Below, piece by piece: positions 32,770 through 41,174 of a stretch of DNA of 42,810 nt. Location: positions 1 through 42,810 of the forward strand of contig WGDA01000055.1 in the NCBI GenBank assembly GCA_015493505.1, read 5' to 3'. The notes beneath the pieces were generated by a model. The model ran no database searches. It was not told the DNA's origin and saw only the letters and a list, made by a program, of their open reading frames with translations. Made by a program: the position numbers and the translations under genes. The stretch comes from Pseudomonadota bacterium (GTDB lineage Bacteria; Desulfobacterota; S145-22). Positions within the stretch are counted from its first letter, which is position 1. Each line of letters opens with the position of its first letter.

Positions 32770-34063
32770 CTTCGAAACCTATCTGAAACATCTCGAAAAG
32801 TTCGGGATGGTCTTCGGCCTTGATAACATCCGGGCCCTGCTGGCAAGCCTTGGCAATCCCCACACCCGGTTCAAATCCATTCATATCGCCGGAAGCAACG
32901 GGAAAGGATCTACCGCCGCCATGATCCAACAGGCACTGACCGATTCGGGCCTGCGCTGCGGTCTGTACACCTCTCCCCATCTACAACGGTTCTCTGAGCG
33001 ATTCAAGATCGACGGGGAGGAAATTTCTCCGGAAGCGATTCTCAGACACGCCGGCTGCCTGAAAGACCGGATCGAACAGGAAGGAATCCCCGAGGGGTTC
33101 ACGTACTTCGACTTTACCACCGCCATGGCCTTTGACTATTTCGCGGAAAGTGGCGTGGATATCGCCGTGGTAGAAACCGGCCTGGGCGGCCGCCTGGACT
33201 CAACCAACGTGTTGAAACCCCTGGTGTCCGTCATCATGCCCGTCAGCCTGGAGCACACCCAGATTTTGGGAGACACCCTTGAAAAAATCGCCTGGGAAAA
33301 GGCGGGTATCATCAAGCCGCGTGTCCCCGTGATCATTGGCAAACAACCCCCCGAAGCCCTGAAAGTCCTTCTTGGGGAAGCCCGTGAAAAACAGGCTCCC
33401 GCGCGTGTCTTTGGTAAAGATTTTACCTGCACCATTCGGGGAAAAGTGTTTGACTACCATCAGGGGGCGCTGGATCTCCATGGCCTGACCCTCTCACTGT
33501 TGGGGCCCCATCAAAGAGAAAACGCGGCTACCGCCATCTGCGTGTTGCATACCCTGGAAGAGATGGGAGTCCCTGTCAGCATGGATGCCCTGCCTGAAAG
33601 CCTTCAACGGGTTTTCTGGCCCGGTAGGGGCGAGATTTTTCATCACGTGGCCGACCCCACCCAGCGCCTCATGCTGGATGGCGCCCACAACCCAGAGGGA
33701 GCGGAGATCCTTGTTCAAACACTGAATACCCTCGAGTACAACCGGCTGCACATCATGATCGGCATCCTCTCGGACAAAGACATCGAGGCAATTGCCCGGA
33801 AGCTTCTCTCCCTGGCAGATCACGTCATCGCCGTGACCCCTCACAACGAGCGGGCTCCGGAGATGGCTGCCTTCGTCCGTCTCATTCGGCCCTACCTCGA
33901 GGAAGATGCCCGCTTCGAAACGGCCGGCTCCATCGCTGAAGGGATACCGCTGGCCGTTCGGGACATGCGGTATGGTGACCTTTTTGTCATTACCGGTTCC
34001 CTTTACACCGTCGGGGAGGCGAGAGGGCTCATTGAAAAGGACAGACAATGGCAAAAACTGTAG
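32747..34063 (+). CDS. folC: Folylpolyglutamate / dihydrofolate synthase
   Basis: A 438-residue Mur-ligase family enzyme that adds glutamate to folates, and in bacteria often also makes dihydrofolate. The ATG at 32747 (MAFTTYHDFETYLKHLEKFG) has AAAAGGA upstream; the track's 32552 start lies in the cupin gene. ATP site IAGSNGKGSTAAMIQQ; GLGGRLDSTNV, GPHQRENAATAI and MLDGAHNPEGAEIL are family motifs. Length is normal. Its stop overlaps the RNase H gene start by 16 bases. Confidence 0.95.
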   Translation: MAFTTYHDFETYLKHLEKFGMVFGLDNIRALLASLGNPHTRFKSIHIAGSNGKGSTAAMIQQALTDSGLRCGLYTSPHLQRFSERFKIDGEEISPEAILRHAGCLKDRIEQEGIPEGFTYFDFTTAMAFDYFAESGVDIAVVETGLGGRLDSTNVLKPLVSVIMPVSLEHTQILGDTLEKIAWEKAGIIKPRVPVIIGKQPPEALKVLLGEAREKQAPARVFGKDFTCTIRGKVFDYHQGALDLHGLTLSLLGPHQRENAATAICVLHTLEEMGVPVSMDALPESLQRVFWPGRGEIFHHVADPTQRLMLDGAHNPEGAEILVQTLNTLEYNRLHIMIGILSDKDIEAIARKLLSLADHVIAVTPHNERAPEMAAFVRLIRPYLEEDARFETAGSIAEGIPLAVRDMRYGDLFVITGSLYTVGEARGLIEKDRQWQKL

Positions 34064-34515
34064 ATCCGCCTCTCCCCTTCAGGTTCGATGAGACAAAATC
34101 GCCAGCGGCCCCAATCCGGCTTTATACGGACGGGGCCTCCCGGGGAAACCCCGGGCTGGCGGGAATCGGCGTCTTTATCCAGTTGGGAGACGGTTCCACC
34201 ATCGAAGGAAAAAAATTTCTCGGGCAGGCGACCAACAACACCGCGGAATACGAAGCCCTGATCTTCGGCCTCACGCTTCTGAGGGAAAAAGGCCTCATGC
34301 ATCCCTTAAAAATTTACTCGGACTCACAGCTCATGGTCCGCCAGTTGACGGGGAGGTACAAAATCAAACAGCCCCATCTCAAAAAGCTGGCGGAGAGGGT
34401 TTCCGGCCTGTTGAAATCGTTCCCCGCCCATGAGATAATACATATTCCAAGAGAATCTAATCGCCGCGCCGACCAATTGGCCAACGAGGCGATAGACGAA
34501 CGGCAACCTAAGTAA
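34048..34515 (+). CDS. rnhA: Ribonuclease HI family protein
   Basis: A 155-residue RNase HI that cuts RNA in RNA-DNA hybrids. The four catalytic acids are visible: Asp in LYTDGASRGNPG, Glu in NNTAEYEAL, Asp in IYSDSQLMVRQ and Asp in NRRADQLAN. The sequence is nearer to the short RNase HI-like (YpdQ/plant-type) branch than to E. coli RnhA. An N-terminal ~28-residue extension is present. It overlaps folC and its stop lies two bases from the rnpB RNA. Confidence 0.9.
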   Translation: MAKTVDPPLPFRFDETKSPAAPIRLYTDGASRGNPGLAGIGVFIQLGDGSTIEGKKFLGQATNNTAEYEALIFGLTLLREKGLMHPLKIYSDSQLMVRQLTGRYKIKQPHLKKLAERVSGLLKSFPAHEIIHIPRESNRRADQLANEAIDERQPK

Positions 34516-34516
34516 A

Positions 34517-34890
34517 GGAGTGGATCAGGTGATCGCCGGCAGGAGCAACCTGTCGGAGGAAAGTCCGAACTCCAGAGGGCAGGGTGCTGGGTAACACCCA
34601 GTGGGGGTGACCCTAAGGAAAGTGCCACAGAAACCATACCGCCAGGCGTTCAGCCGAGTTCTCGGTTGAGTGCCTGGTAAGGGTGAAATGGTGAGGTAAG
34701 AGCTCACCGGTGGGCCGGGTGACCGGTTCATCGGGCAAACCCCACCCGGAGCAAGACCAAATAGGAGGGTTGCGTGGCCCGCGCAGAATCCCTCGGGTAG
34801 GTCGCTTGAGGAAGCCGGTAACGGTTTTCCCCAGATGGATGATTACCACCCTGATGAAGGGAACAGAATTCGGCTTATGATCCACTCCTT
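34517..34890 (+). ncRNA. rnpB: RNase P RNA, bacterial class A
   Basis: The catalytic RNA of RNase P. P1 is formed by GGAGTGGATCA (34517-34527) pairing exactly with TGATCCACTCC (34878-34888). The conserved core is clear: GAGGAAAGTCCGAACTC (P4 5' side and flank), AAGTGCCACAGAAA, GGGTGAAATGG, GGTAAGAGCTCACCG, AAACCCCACCCGGAGCAAGACC and CAGAATTCGGCTTATG (P4 3' side). Length about 374. No promoter was found inside the end of rnhA; no U-rich terminator is seen beyond TTTT. Confidence 0.95.
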
Positions 34891-35076
34891 TTCAAAGAGA
34901 CAAAATCGTCTCACTGAGACGTTGAAAGATTCCCCAAGGGCATGAAGGATTATTGATCGTCACCTAATTTAGAAATTTTATTAATAATATTATATAGTTA
35001 AAAGCTAATATCTCGTGGTGTGTTTGTGGCACGCATATTGCATAACACTGTGTGTCTAAAACTGAAAAGGAAAAAT
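34891..35076. other. Intergenic region, AT-rich upstream of lpxC promoter
   Basis: It holds a small stem GAGAC/GTCTC (34897-34912), an AT-rich stretch with TTATTAATAA (34979-34988) where an enhancer or bending protein could bind, and the sigma-54-type promoter listed separately. I see no gene in it. Confidence 0.5.
35027..35042 (+). promoter_or_regulatory. lpxC: Sigma-54-type (-24/-12) promoter of lpxC
   Basis: TGGCACG at 35027-35033, four bases, TTGCA at 35038-35042: a complete match to the sigma-54 consensus TGGCACG-N4-TTGCW, with GG and GC 12 bases apart. Transcription would begin near 35053, 24 bases before the ATG of lpxC. It requires an enhancer-binding activator, not seen in the window. 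Confidence 0.75.
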
Positions 35077-35973
35077 ATGACGGAACAGAAAACAATCAAA
35101 AATGATTTCTACCTGGAAGGCGTAGGGCTTCATTCCGGAAAGAACGTCCGGATTCATTTCGTGCCTCGCGGAGAGGGAGAGGGTATCATCTTTCAGCGAG
35201 TCGACAAGCAGGCCCTGCCTATCCTGACCAATATAGAGGCTATCTCGGAAGCGAATTTCGCGACCATCATTGGAACCAACGGAACGAGCATTTCCACGAC
35301 AGAGCATTTACTGGCAGCCATTGTAGGATTGGGGATTGACAACCTTCTGATTGAGGTGGATGGACCGGAAATTCCCATCATGGATGGAAGCTCACAGGTA
35401 TTCGTGGAGGCCCTGACGGACGCGGGGATCCAACCCCTAAATTCGGAAAAATCCTATGTGGAAGTTTCAAAGCCTCTCAGTGTCAAGGTAGAGGACCGGT
35501 GGATCACGCTCTATCCCTATGACGGCCTCAAGGTTACCTTTACGATCGACTATCCTCACCCCCTCATCGGAAGACAGCGCCTGAGCGTCGAAATTAACCC
35601 CGAAAGTTTCAGGAAAGAGATCGCGTTCGCGCGGACATTCGGCTTCAAAAAGGACCTGGCCAACTTTTACGCCATGGGCCTCGCGCAGGGAGGAACTCTG
35701 AAAAACGCCGTGGTGCTGGATGAAACCCACGTCATCAATCCGGAAGGGTTGCGGGCACGGGATGAATTCGTCCGCCACAAGATTTTAGACCTTTTGGGAG
35801 ACATCGCCCTGCTGGGGCACCCCCTCCGCGGGCACATTGTGGCATATAAATCGGGGCACGCCCTGCACCACAAGATGGTTCACGCCCTCATGGAACGAAA
35901 ATCAGGATGGTCCTACCGTCCCGCCCACGACTTGTATCGCCCCGCACTGAGAAGGCCCTCTTTCGCGGTGTAA
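35077..35973 (+). CDS. lpxC: UDP-3-O-acyl-N-acetylglucosamine deacetylase
   Basis: A 298-residue zinc enzyme that takes the committed step of lipid A synthesis. The ATG at 35077 (AAAGG seven bases before) replaces the track's 35020, which lies in the promoter. Motifs: YLEGVGLHSGKNVRIHF, STTEHLLAAIVGLGIDNL (Zn His), EIPIMDGSSQVFVEAL, RHKILDLLGDIALLG, and HALHHKMVHALM (His). Presence implies lipid A and an outer membrane. It stands alone, unlike the ftsZ-lpxC arrangement in enterics. Confidence 0.95.
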   Translation: MTEQKTIKNDFYLEGVGLHSGKNVRIHFVPRGEGEGIIFQRVDKQALPILTNIEAISEANFATIIGTNGTSISTTEHLLAAIVGLGIDNLLIEVDGPEIPIMDGSSQVFVEALTDAGIQPLNSEKSYVEVSKPLSVKVEDRWITLYPYDGLKVTFTIDYPHPLIGRQRLSVEINPESFRKEIAFARTFGFKKDLANFYAMGLAQGGTLKNAVVLDETHVINPEGLRARDEFVRHKILDLLGDIALLGHPLRGHIVAYKSGHALHHKMVHALMERKSGWSYRPAHDLYRPALRRPSFAV

Positions 35974-35981
35974 TTCCCATA

Positions 35982-36005
35982 CAGATTTCGTTCAATCTGA
36001 ATTTT
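35982..36005. terminator. Weak terminator-like hairpin after lpxC
   Basis: CAGATT-TCGTTC-AATCTG makes a six-base stem, followed by AATTTTAA. It lies between the convergent lpxC and acyl-CoA synthetase genes. The stem is short and G+C-poor, so its strength is doubtful. Confidence 0.4.
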
Positions 36006-36029
36006 AATGAGATATAGTCTGAGAAGTAA

Positions 36030-37664
36030 TCACTCTGCCTGAACCTTCTTCCTTTCCTGGGTTCGCATTTCGCGTCGCAGCAGTTTTCCCACCTTTGATT
36101 TGGGTAGGGAATCCCTGAATTCGATATACTGGGGTACCTTATAGGGGGCCAGGCGCTCCCGGCACCAGCGTGTCAGTTCGTACCCGGTAATCCCTTTCAC
36201 ATCTTCTTTCAGCACCACGAAGGCCTTGATCCTTTCTCCTACCTTCTTGTCCGGGACACCGACGACACAGGTTCCGATCACAGCAGGATGCTCCTGTAAA
36301 ACCGCCTCTACCTCTGACGCCGAAACCCGATAACCTTTATGTTTGATGACGTCTACTGTTCTGTCCACGAAGTAGAGATATCCGTTTTCGTCCTGAGAGA
36401 TGACGTCTCCCGTCCGGTACCACAGCTTGCCATCCAGCGTTACAAAAGATGCCTTCGTTTCCTCAGGCTTGTTCCAGTAGGCAGTTACCATGGGATCGGA
36501 ATGGACAAGGAGTTCACCCGGCGTTCCCGTAGGAACCGGCTGCAATGTATCCGGATCCACAATCTTGATCTCCTTGATAGGCAGAACCTTTCCGATCGTT
36601 CTTGGCGGATTTTTCTCGGTAACCGGACTCAGGCTGACCCCGCCACACGTCTCCGTGGCCCCGTAGCCCTGATAGATGGGGATCCCAAAACGGGTCTCCC
36701 ATCTGCGTGCCACCTCTTCCGGAAGAAGGTCTCCTCCGCTGAAGCAGTAAACAAGTGAACGGAGATCATAAAAGTCAAGCCGATCGTGTTCAAGAATCAT
36801 CCGATAGAGAGCCGGAACGCCGAAAAGGGTCTTGGCATGAAACCGCTGAATCGCATCCATCATCGCGTCCAGATTCACCCGAGGAAGCAGAATGATGGTA
36901 TCTCCCGAAACACATAGGGGACCCAGACCGACCATTTGCCCGAGGATATGAAACAATGGCCCCCCCTGGATCACGATATCTTCCCCCCATGGGATCAGAG
37001 GCTCACCCGTCTTCCGTTGCTGGACGGCACTCTTCAGGAACAGGGCATGGCTGATGGGGACCCCCTTTGGGTTCTTGGTCGTCCCGCCCGTGTAGAGCAT
37101 CTCCGCCATATCATTTGGGGCGATATCAGCCTTCGGCGCGGGCGATATTCCCTTCTTCAAAAGCTCCGTAAAAGGGAAAACAATCTCAGAATGCTCGATC
37201 TTCCCTCGCGGTACCCGGTCGAAGGCCCACCCCATGAATCGTTTCCAGGTCGGCAGAAGATCCGCCAGGTTGGTGGGAATGATCCGTTTGATGCCTGTCG
37301 TCTCCAGGGCCTGCTTGACATACCCGAAATTCACGTCGGTACAGACAATACTGTCGGCGCCGCTGTCTCCCGCCATATAACGGAGATCATAAGCGGTGTA
37401 AATGGGGGCAATGGGGATGGGAACGGCTCCAAGGCGCTGAAGTGCCATCCAGGCGATGATCCACTGGGGGGTGTTGGGAAGATAAAGCATCATTTTGTGA
37501 CCTTTTCTGACCCCGAGAGCGTAGAGAGAAGCTGCGAACCGTTCAACCATATTCAGGACCTTATCGTAGGAAAACAAGGTTCCAATATAGACAAATGCTG
37601 TCTTGTTCCGTTTTTGCCGGGCAATCTGTTCAAAGGAAGAAAAAATTGTATCTTTTGGCTCCAT
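36030..37664 (-). CDS. AMP-forming acyl-CoA synthetase / ligase
   Basis: A 544-residue ANL-family ligase that activates a carboxylic acid to acyl-CoA through an acyl-AMP. The ATG at 37664 (MEPKDTIFSS) is preferred to the track's TTG. P-loop LYTGGTTKNPKGVPIS, GYGATETCGG, LWYRTGDV, DRTVDVIKHKGYRVSASEVE, and the C-terminal catalytic Lys in PKSKVGKLLRRE are all present. A medium- or long-chain or aromatic acid is possible. It is the last gene of the liv operon, suggesting that the imported substrate is activated by it; this is inference. Confidence 0.9.
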   Translation of the reverse strand: MEPKDTIFSSFEQIARQKRNKTAFVYIGTLFSYDKVLNMVERFAASLYALGVRKGHKMMLYLPNTPQWIIAWMALQRLGAVPIPIAPIYTAYDLRYMAGDSGADSIVCTDVNFGYVKQALETTGIKRIIPTNLADLLPTWKRFMGWAFDRVPRGKIEHSEIVFPFTELLKKGISPAPKADIAPNDMAEMLYTGGTTKNPKGVPISHALFLKSAVQQRKTGEPLIPWGEDIVIQGGPLFHILGQMVGLGPLCVSGDTIILLPRVNLDAMMDAIQRFHAKTLFGVPALYRMILEHDRLDFYDLRSLVYCFSGGDLLPEEVARRWETRFGIPIYQGYGATETCGGVSLSPVTEKNPPRTIGKVLPIKEIKIVDPDTLQPVPTGTPGELLVHSDPMVTAYWNKPEETKASFVTLDGKLWYRTGDVISQDENGYLYFVDRTVDVIKHKGYRVSASEVEAVLQEHPAVIGTCVVGVPDKKVGERIKAFVVLKEDVKGITGYELTRWCRERLAPYKVPQYIEFRDSLPKSKVGKLLRREMRTQERKKVQAE

Positions 37665-37680
37665 CCCTGTTCCCACTTTT

Positions 37681-38427
37681 CTAAACGCCAAAATAGGCAG
37701 ATTTTACCTCGGGATTTTCCATAAGTTCCCGACCGGTTCCCGACAAAACCAGCATTCCGTTTTCAATAATGTATCCCCGATCGATGATGGGGAGAACAGG
37801 ACGGGCAAATTGCTCACTGATTATGATGGTTACGCCCTGAGATTTTCTGATATCTTTGATGGCGCTGACCAACCGCGTCTGCATGGCGGGGCTCAACCCC
37901 AAAAGAGGTTCGTCCAGCAGTAGCAGTTTGGGACCTGCCACAAGCGCCATCCCGATCGCCAGCATTTGCTGTTCCCCACCGCTGAGAAATCCAGCCCGTT
38001 TTTTCCTATAATCCTTCAAAGCTGGAAACAATTCGAAAATGTATGCCACCATTCTTTTTAAATGGGATTTAGAACGCAGGTATGCCGCAATTCTTAGGTT
38101 TTCCATCACATCACTTTCGGGGAAAATGGGATGCCGTTCACGGCAGAGGATTATTCCCTTCCGGACCCGATGAACGGCCAAAAGATCTGTGATATTCTCT
38201 CCCATATAATCGATTCTACCCATTATGGTAATGCGTTCCCCACCCTTGCGGCGCTCCTTGATCTTCAGATCGAGGGTCAGACCGGCAATGGTATTCAGCA
38301 AGGTTGATTTTCCCGCGCTGTTGGAACCGATCACCCCTACGATCTCCCCTTCCTTCACCTTAAGGGAAAGGTCGTTGATGGCCAGGGCATTTTCGTAAAA
38401 GACCATGAGATTCCGGATGGTCAGCAT
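37681..38427 (-). CDS. livF: Branched-chain-type ABC transporter ATPase LivF
   Basis: A 248-residue ATP-binding subunit. Walker A GSNSAGKST, signature LSGGEQQMLAIGMAL, Walker B LLLLDEPLLGLSP, and the LivF-type Gln in place of the H-loop His (SEQFARP). An extra basic segment KIKERRKGGERI near residue 57 makes it a little longer than usual. It drives HAAT-family uptake together with LivG. Overlaps livG by seven bases. Confidence 0.93.
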   Translation of the reverse strand: MLTIRNLMVFYENALAINDLSLKVKEGEIVGVIGSNSAGKSTLLNTIAGLTLDLKIKERRKGGERITIMGRIDYMGENITDLLAVHRVRKGIILCRERHPIFPESDVMENLRIAAYLRSKSHLKRMVAYIFELFPALKDYRKKRAGFLSGGEQQMLAIGMALVAGPKLLLLDEPLLGLSPAMQTRLVSAIKDIRKSQGVTIIISEQFARPVLPIIDRGYIIENGMLVLSGTGRELMENPEVKSAYFGV

Positions 38428-39197
38428 CCAATTTCCTCTTTCGCTACATCCTCACTTCCAAGGTAAGCTTCCTTTACTTCTGGAGCGTTCATAACCTCTT
38501 CCGGCGTTCCTTCAGCAATTTTTCGCCCGAAATTCAGCACAAGGACATGCCCCGTAATTTGAAACAGCTCAAGCAGTCGATGCTCGATCATGACAATGGC
38601 AATGCCCTCGTCCCGTAATTTTTCAATGATGGGAACAGTACTCGTAACCTCGGCAATACTCATCCCGGAAAAGAGCTCGTCCAGAATAATAACCTCCGGC
38701 CTCAAGGCAATACATCGTCCCAGCTCCAGGCGCTTGAGATATCCATGGGGAAGATTCCGGGCATCTTTATAGGGAACGGAGGAATCCCGTTCGAAACCCA
38801 CTTCCTCCAGGATATCCATGGCCACGGCATCTCTGTCTCCATATTTTCCTCCCACGAGCCGGCGCACCCGGGGAGAGAAAAGTGACGGAATCAGGTTCTT
38901 GTAGGCGGGGAGCTGATAAAAAGGTCGAATCATCTGGAATGTCCGGGCAATTCCCATATCCGTGATGGTATAAGGCGGACATCCCGTGATATCCTTTCCT
39001 TTGAAAAAGATTTTCCCTTTATCTGGGCGGATGAATCCTGTAATAATGTTTACCAGGGTTGTTTTCCCGGAACCATTCGGACCAATGATTCCAATCACTT
39101 CCCCCTTCTTTAATTTAAAAGTAACCCCATTGACCGCGACAACGCCACCGAAATGTTTTGAAACATTAGAGACAGTCAAAAGGGAATCAGTCCTCAC
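38421..39197 (-). CDS. livG: Branched-chain-type ABC transporter ATPase LivG
   Basis: A 258-residue ATPase. GPNGSGKTTLVNIITGFIRPDKGKIFF is Walker A and the typical LivG next strand; GIARTFQMIRPF is the LivG Q-loop motif, followed by LPHGYLKRLELGRCIALRPEVIILDELFSG and IEHRLLELF. The signature is YLKRLELG, an unusual variant of LSGGxxR/LSYGxQR. Overlaps livM by four bases. Confidence 0.92.
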   Translation of the reverse strand: MRTDSLLTVSNVSKHFGGVVAVNGVTFKLKKGEVIGIIGPNGSGKTTLVNIITGFIRPDKGKIFFKGKDITGCPPYTITDMGIARTFQMIRPFYQLPAYKNLIPSLFSPRVRRLVGGKYGDRDAVAMDILEEVGFERDSSVPYKDARNLPHGYLKRLELGRCIALRPEVIILDELFSGMSIAEVTSTVPIIEKLRDEGIAIVMIEHRLLELFQITGHVLVLNFGRKIAEGTPEEVMNAPEVKEAYLGSEDVAKEEIGC

Positions 39198-40198
39198 TTG
39201 TCTACCTCAACCCAGCGCTCAATCTGCTCGTATTTCCTTCGGATAAAATGGAAAAGCCCTTCCGGTAAGCCTACGACGGCAAACACGAGGAAAAGACCGT
39301 AAAAGACGATTCTCAAGGCGCCCAAAGCTCTCAATATTTCTGATAAAGGAACAAGAATAAAAGCACCCAACAGAGGTCCCGCAAAGGATCCCATCCCTCC
39401 CACGGCCGCTGCCGCAATAGGCAGAATCGAGTAATCCAGGGCAAACCCCGGCATTCCGGCAAACATGTCGTGATGCGCCCCATAGGCGCCGGCAAAACAT
39501 CCTACAGCGCCCGCAAGAAACAGAACTTGTGTCTTGTACCAGTAGATATTGATACCAGAGCTCATAATGGCTCGATCGTTGTCATTGATTCCCTTGATGA
39601 CCAAACCATAATCAGATCCTTCCAAACGGCGAAAACCAAAAAAAGCGACGAGTAATGCAATCTGTATCAGACAAAAAGAGATCCAGTGGTTAGGAAACGA
39701 ATCTATCCCTGTCAAGCCATTCGTTCCGCCCAGGATCCGTGTGGCCTCTACAAGGCGAGAGAACATCAGAGGCAGGACCAGGGTCACCATGGCAAAATAG
39801 ATTCCACGGAGCCGTAAAACCGGCAGTAACATCAGGGCGCATAAAAGCCCGCCTCCGACAGTGGCAATCGGAACAGTCAAATATATAGGAAAGCCCCACG
39901 AGGCATTTAAGGCCCCGGCAATATAAGCTCCTACACCATAGAAAAGCGATTGTCCCAGCGAAATCAGGCCGGTCATATACAGCAATTCCCAGCTCACCGC
40001 CAGCAAGGCATAAATGGCGGTAGAAGCGATCACTTCCTGCCAGTAAAGGCTGAAAAAGGGAACGACAGCTAAAAGCCCAACAACCGGTAACAACCTTGGA
40101 AAAGCGAGATAAAGAATCTCACGATAAGAGTTCAGGGCATAGATCCCATCCGATCTTACCTTGATTCCCCGATCAATCCTCTCCTTACGCTTCGTCAT
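39194..40198 (-). CDS. livM: Branched-chain-type ABC transporter permease LivM
   Basis: About 334 residues from the ATG at 40198 (MTKRKERIDRG); the track's TTG at 40228 has no well-placed ribosome site. Many membrane helices; ALLAVSWELLYMTGLISLGQSLFYGVGAYIAG is the classic LivM motif, and RLEGSDYGLVIKGINDNDRAI the cytosolic loop that contacts the ATPase. It forms the channel with LivH. The N-terminus is charged and longer than usual. Confidence 0.9.
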   Translation of the reverse strand: MTKRKERIDRGIKVRSDGIYALNSYREILYLAFPRLLPVVGLLAVVPFFSLYWQEVIASTAIYALLAVSWELLYMTGLISLGQSLFYGVGAYIAGALNASWGFPIYLTVPIATVGGGLLCALMLLPVLRLRGIYFAMVTLVLPLMFSRLVEATRILGGTNGLTGIDSFPNHWISFCLIQIALLVAFFGFRRLEGSDYGLVIKGINDNDRAIMSSGINIYWYKTQVLFLAGAVGCFAGAYGAHHDMFAGMPGFALDYSILPIAAAAVGGMGSFAGPLLGAFILVPLSEILRALGALRIVFYGLFLVFAVVGLPEGLFHFIRRKYEQIERWVEVDK

Positions 40199-40211
40199 AA
40201 CTTTTTTATCA

Positions 40212-41084
40212 CTAAACTCGCTCTTCAAGTTCCTTCTGTTTGCCGAAAAGCCCGGACGGCTTGATGACCAAAACCAACGCCATAGCAGCCAAACTGACCA
40301 GAATCATCCATCGTGGTTCAAAAAAATTAGCTGTCAGCGTCTGGACATATCCGATAACAAGGCCAGCTACGATAACCCCCACAGAACTCCCCAATCCGCC
40401 AACAATGCAGACAGCCAGAGCATCTATCAGAACCTCATAGCCGTTTTCCACGGAAATCGTTCCCAGGGGCAGGATGACAATGGCTGCCATGGCTGCCAGA
40501 CTTGAACCCAACGCCAGGCTTATGGCTCCGATTCGGTCAGGGTCAATTCCCAGGGTCAATGCCGTCACATCATCCTGTGCAATGGCCCGAAATGCCAATC
40601 CCACCTTTGAATAATGGATAAAAAAATAAAATGCCACAGCAAATGCGACGGCGATGATTCCGATAATGAGGCGCTGGTAATCGACATAATTGCCAAAAAT
40701 AGGGACACTTCCATCAATAAAAACCGGCAATGAATATTTAACGCCAACAAAATCAAAATAGCGGAAAAGCTCCATAATGGCCAGTCCCAGACCAAATGTC
40801 GCCATCACCTCAGAAAGCGAAAGTCCTCTGACCCTCAAAAGGATGAACCGGTAGATCAGGTATCCCAGCAAAAACGTGCAAACAAAGGTAAGAAAGATTG
40901 AAAGCAGATAATTGATTCCCAGCGAATTGAGAAATATCCAGGTAAGAAAACCAGAGAAAATATAGATGGCCCCATAAGCGAAGTTAGCCACCCCACTAAT
41001 CCCGAATGTCAGGTTGAACCCCATAGCCACCAAAACCAGGATTGAACTGTTGATAAAACCATAAATGATAATGGTGCCTAACAT
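40212..41084 (-). CDS. livH: Branched-chain-type ABC transporter permease LivH
   Basis: A 290-residue permease with about eight helices. ILVLVAMGFNLTFGISGVANFAYGAIYIFSGFL matches LivH (GLNLxxGxxGxxNFAHG). GLAFRAIAQDDVTALTLGIDPDRI is the ATPase-contacting loop; VCIVGGLGSSVGVIVAGLVIGY is conserved. Intact. A strong intercistronic hairpin separates it from livK. Confidence 0.92.
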   Translation of the reverse strand: MLGTIIIYGFINSSILVLVAMGFNLTFGISGVANFAYGAIYIFSGFLTWIFLNSLGINYLLSIFLTFVCTFLLGYLIYRFILLRVRGLSLSEVMATFGLGLAIMELFRYFDFVGVKYSLPVFIDGSVPIFGNYVDYQRLIIGIIAVAFAVAFYFFIHYSKVGLAFRAIAQDDVTALTLGIDPDRIGAISLALGSSLAAMAAIVILPLGTISVENGYEVLIDALAVCIVGGLGSSVGVIVAGLVIGYVQTLTANFFEPRWMILVSLAAMALVLVIKPSGLFGKQKELEERV

Positions 41085-41123
41085 GTCACCCCATTACAAG
41101 TTTAATAACCGGCTGATCGGGCA

Positions 41124-41160
41124 ATGAAGCCGGGAGGTTGCATCACCCCCCCGACTTCAT
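41124..41160 (-). promoter_or_regulatory. Intercistronic stem-loop between livK and livH
   Basis: ATGAAGCCGGGAGGT and ACCCCCCCGACTTCAT form a long, G+C-rich stem around a TGCATC loop, with one mismatch and one bulge. There is no T-tract after it on the minus strand. Likely stabilises the livK part of the mRNA or lowers expression of the permease genes, as in other binding-protein operons. Confidence 0.55.
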
Positions 41161-41174
41161 CGCCTGTACCCTAA

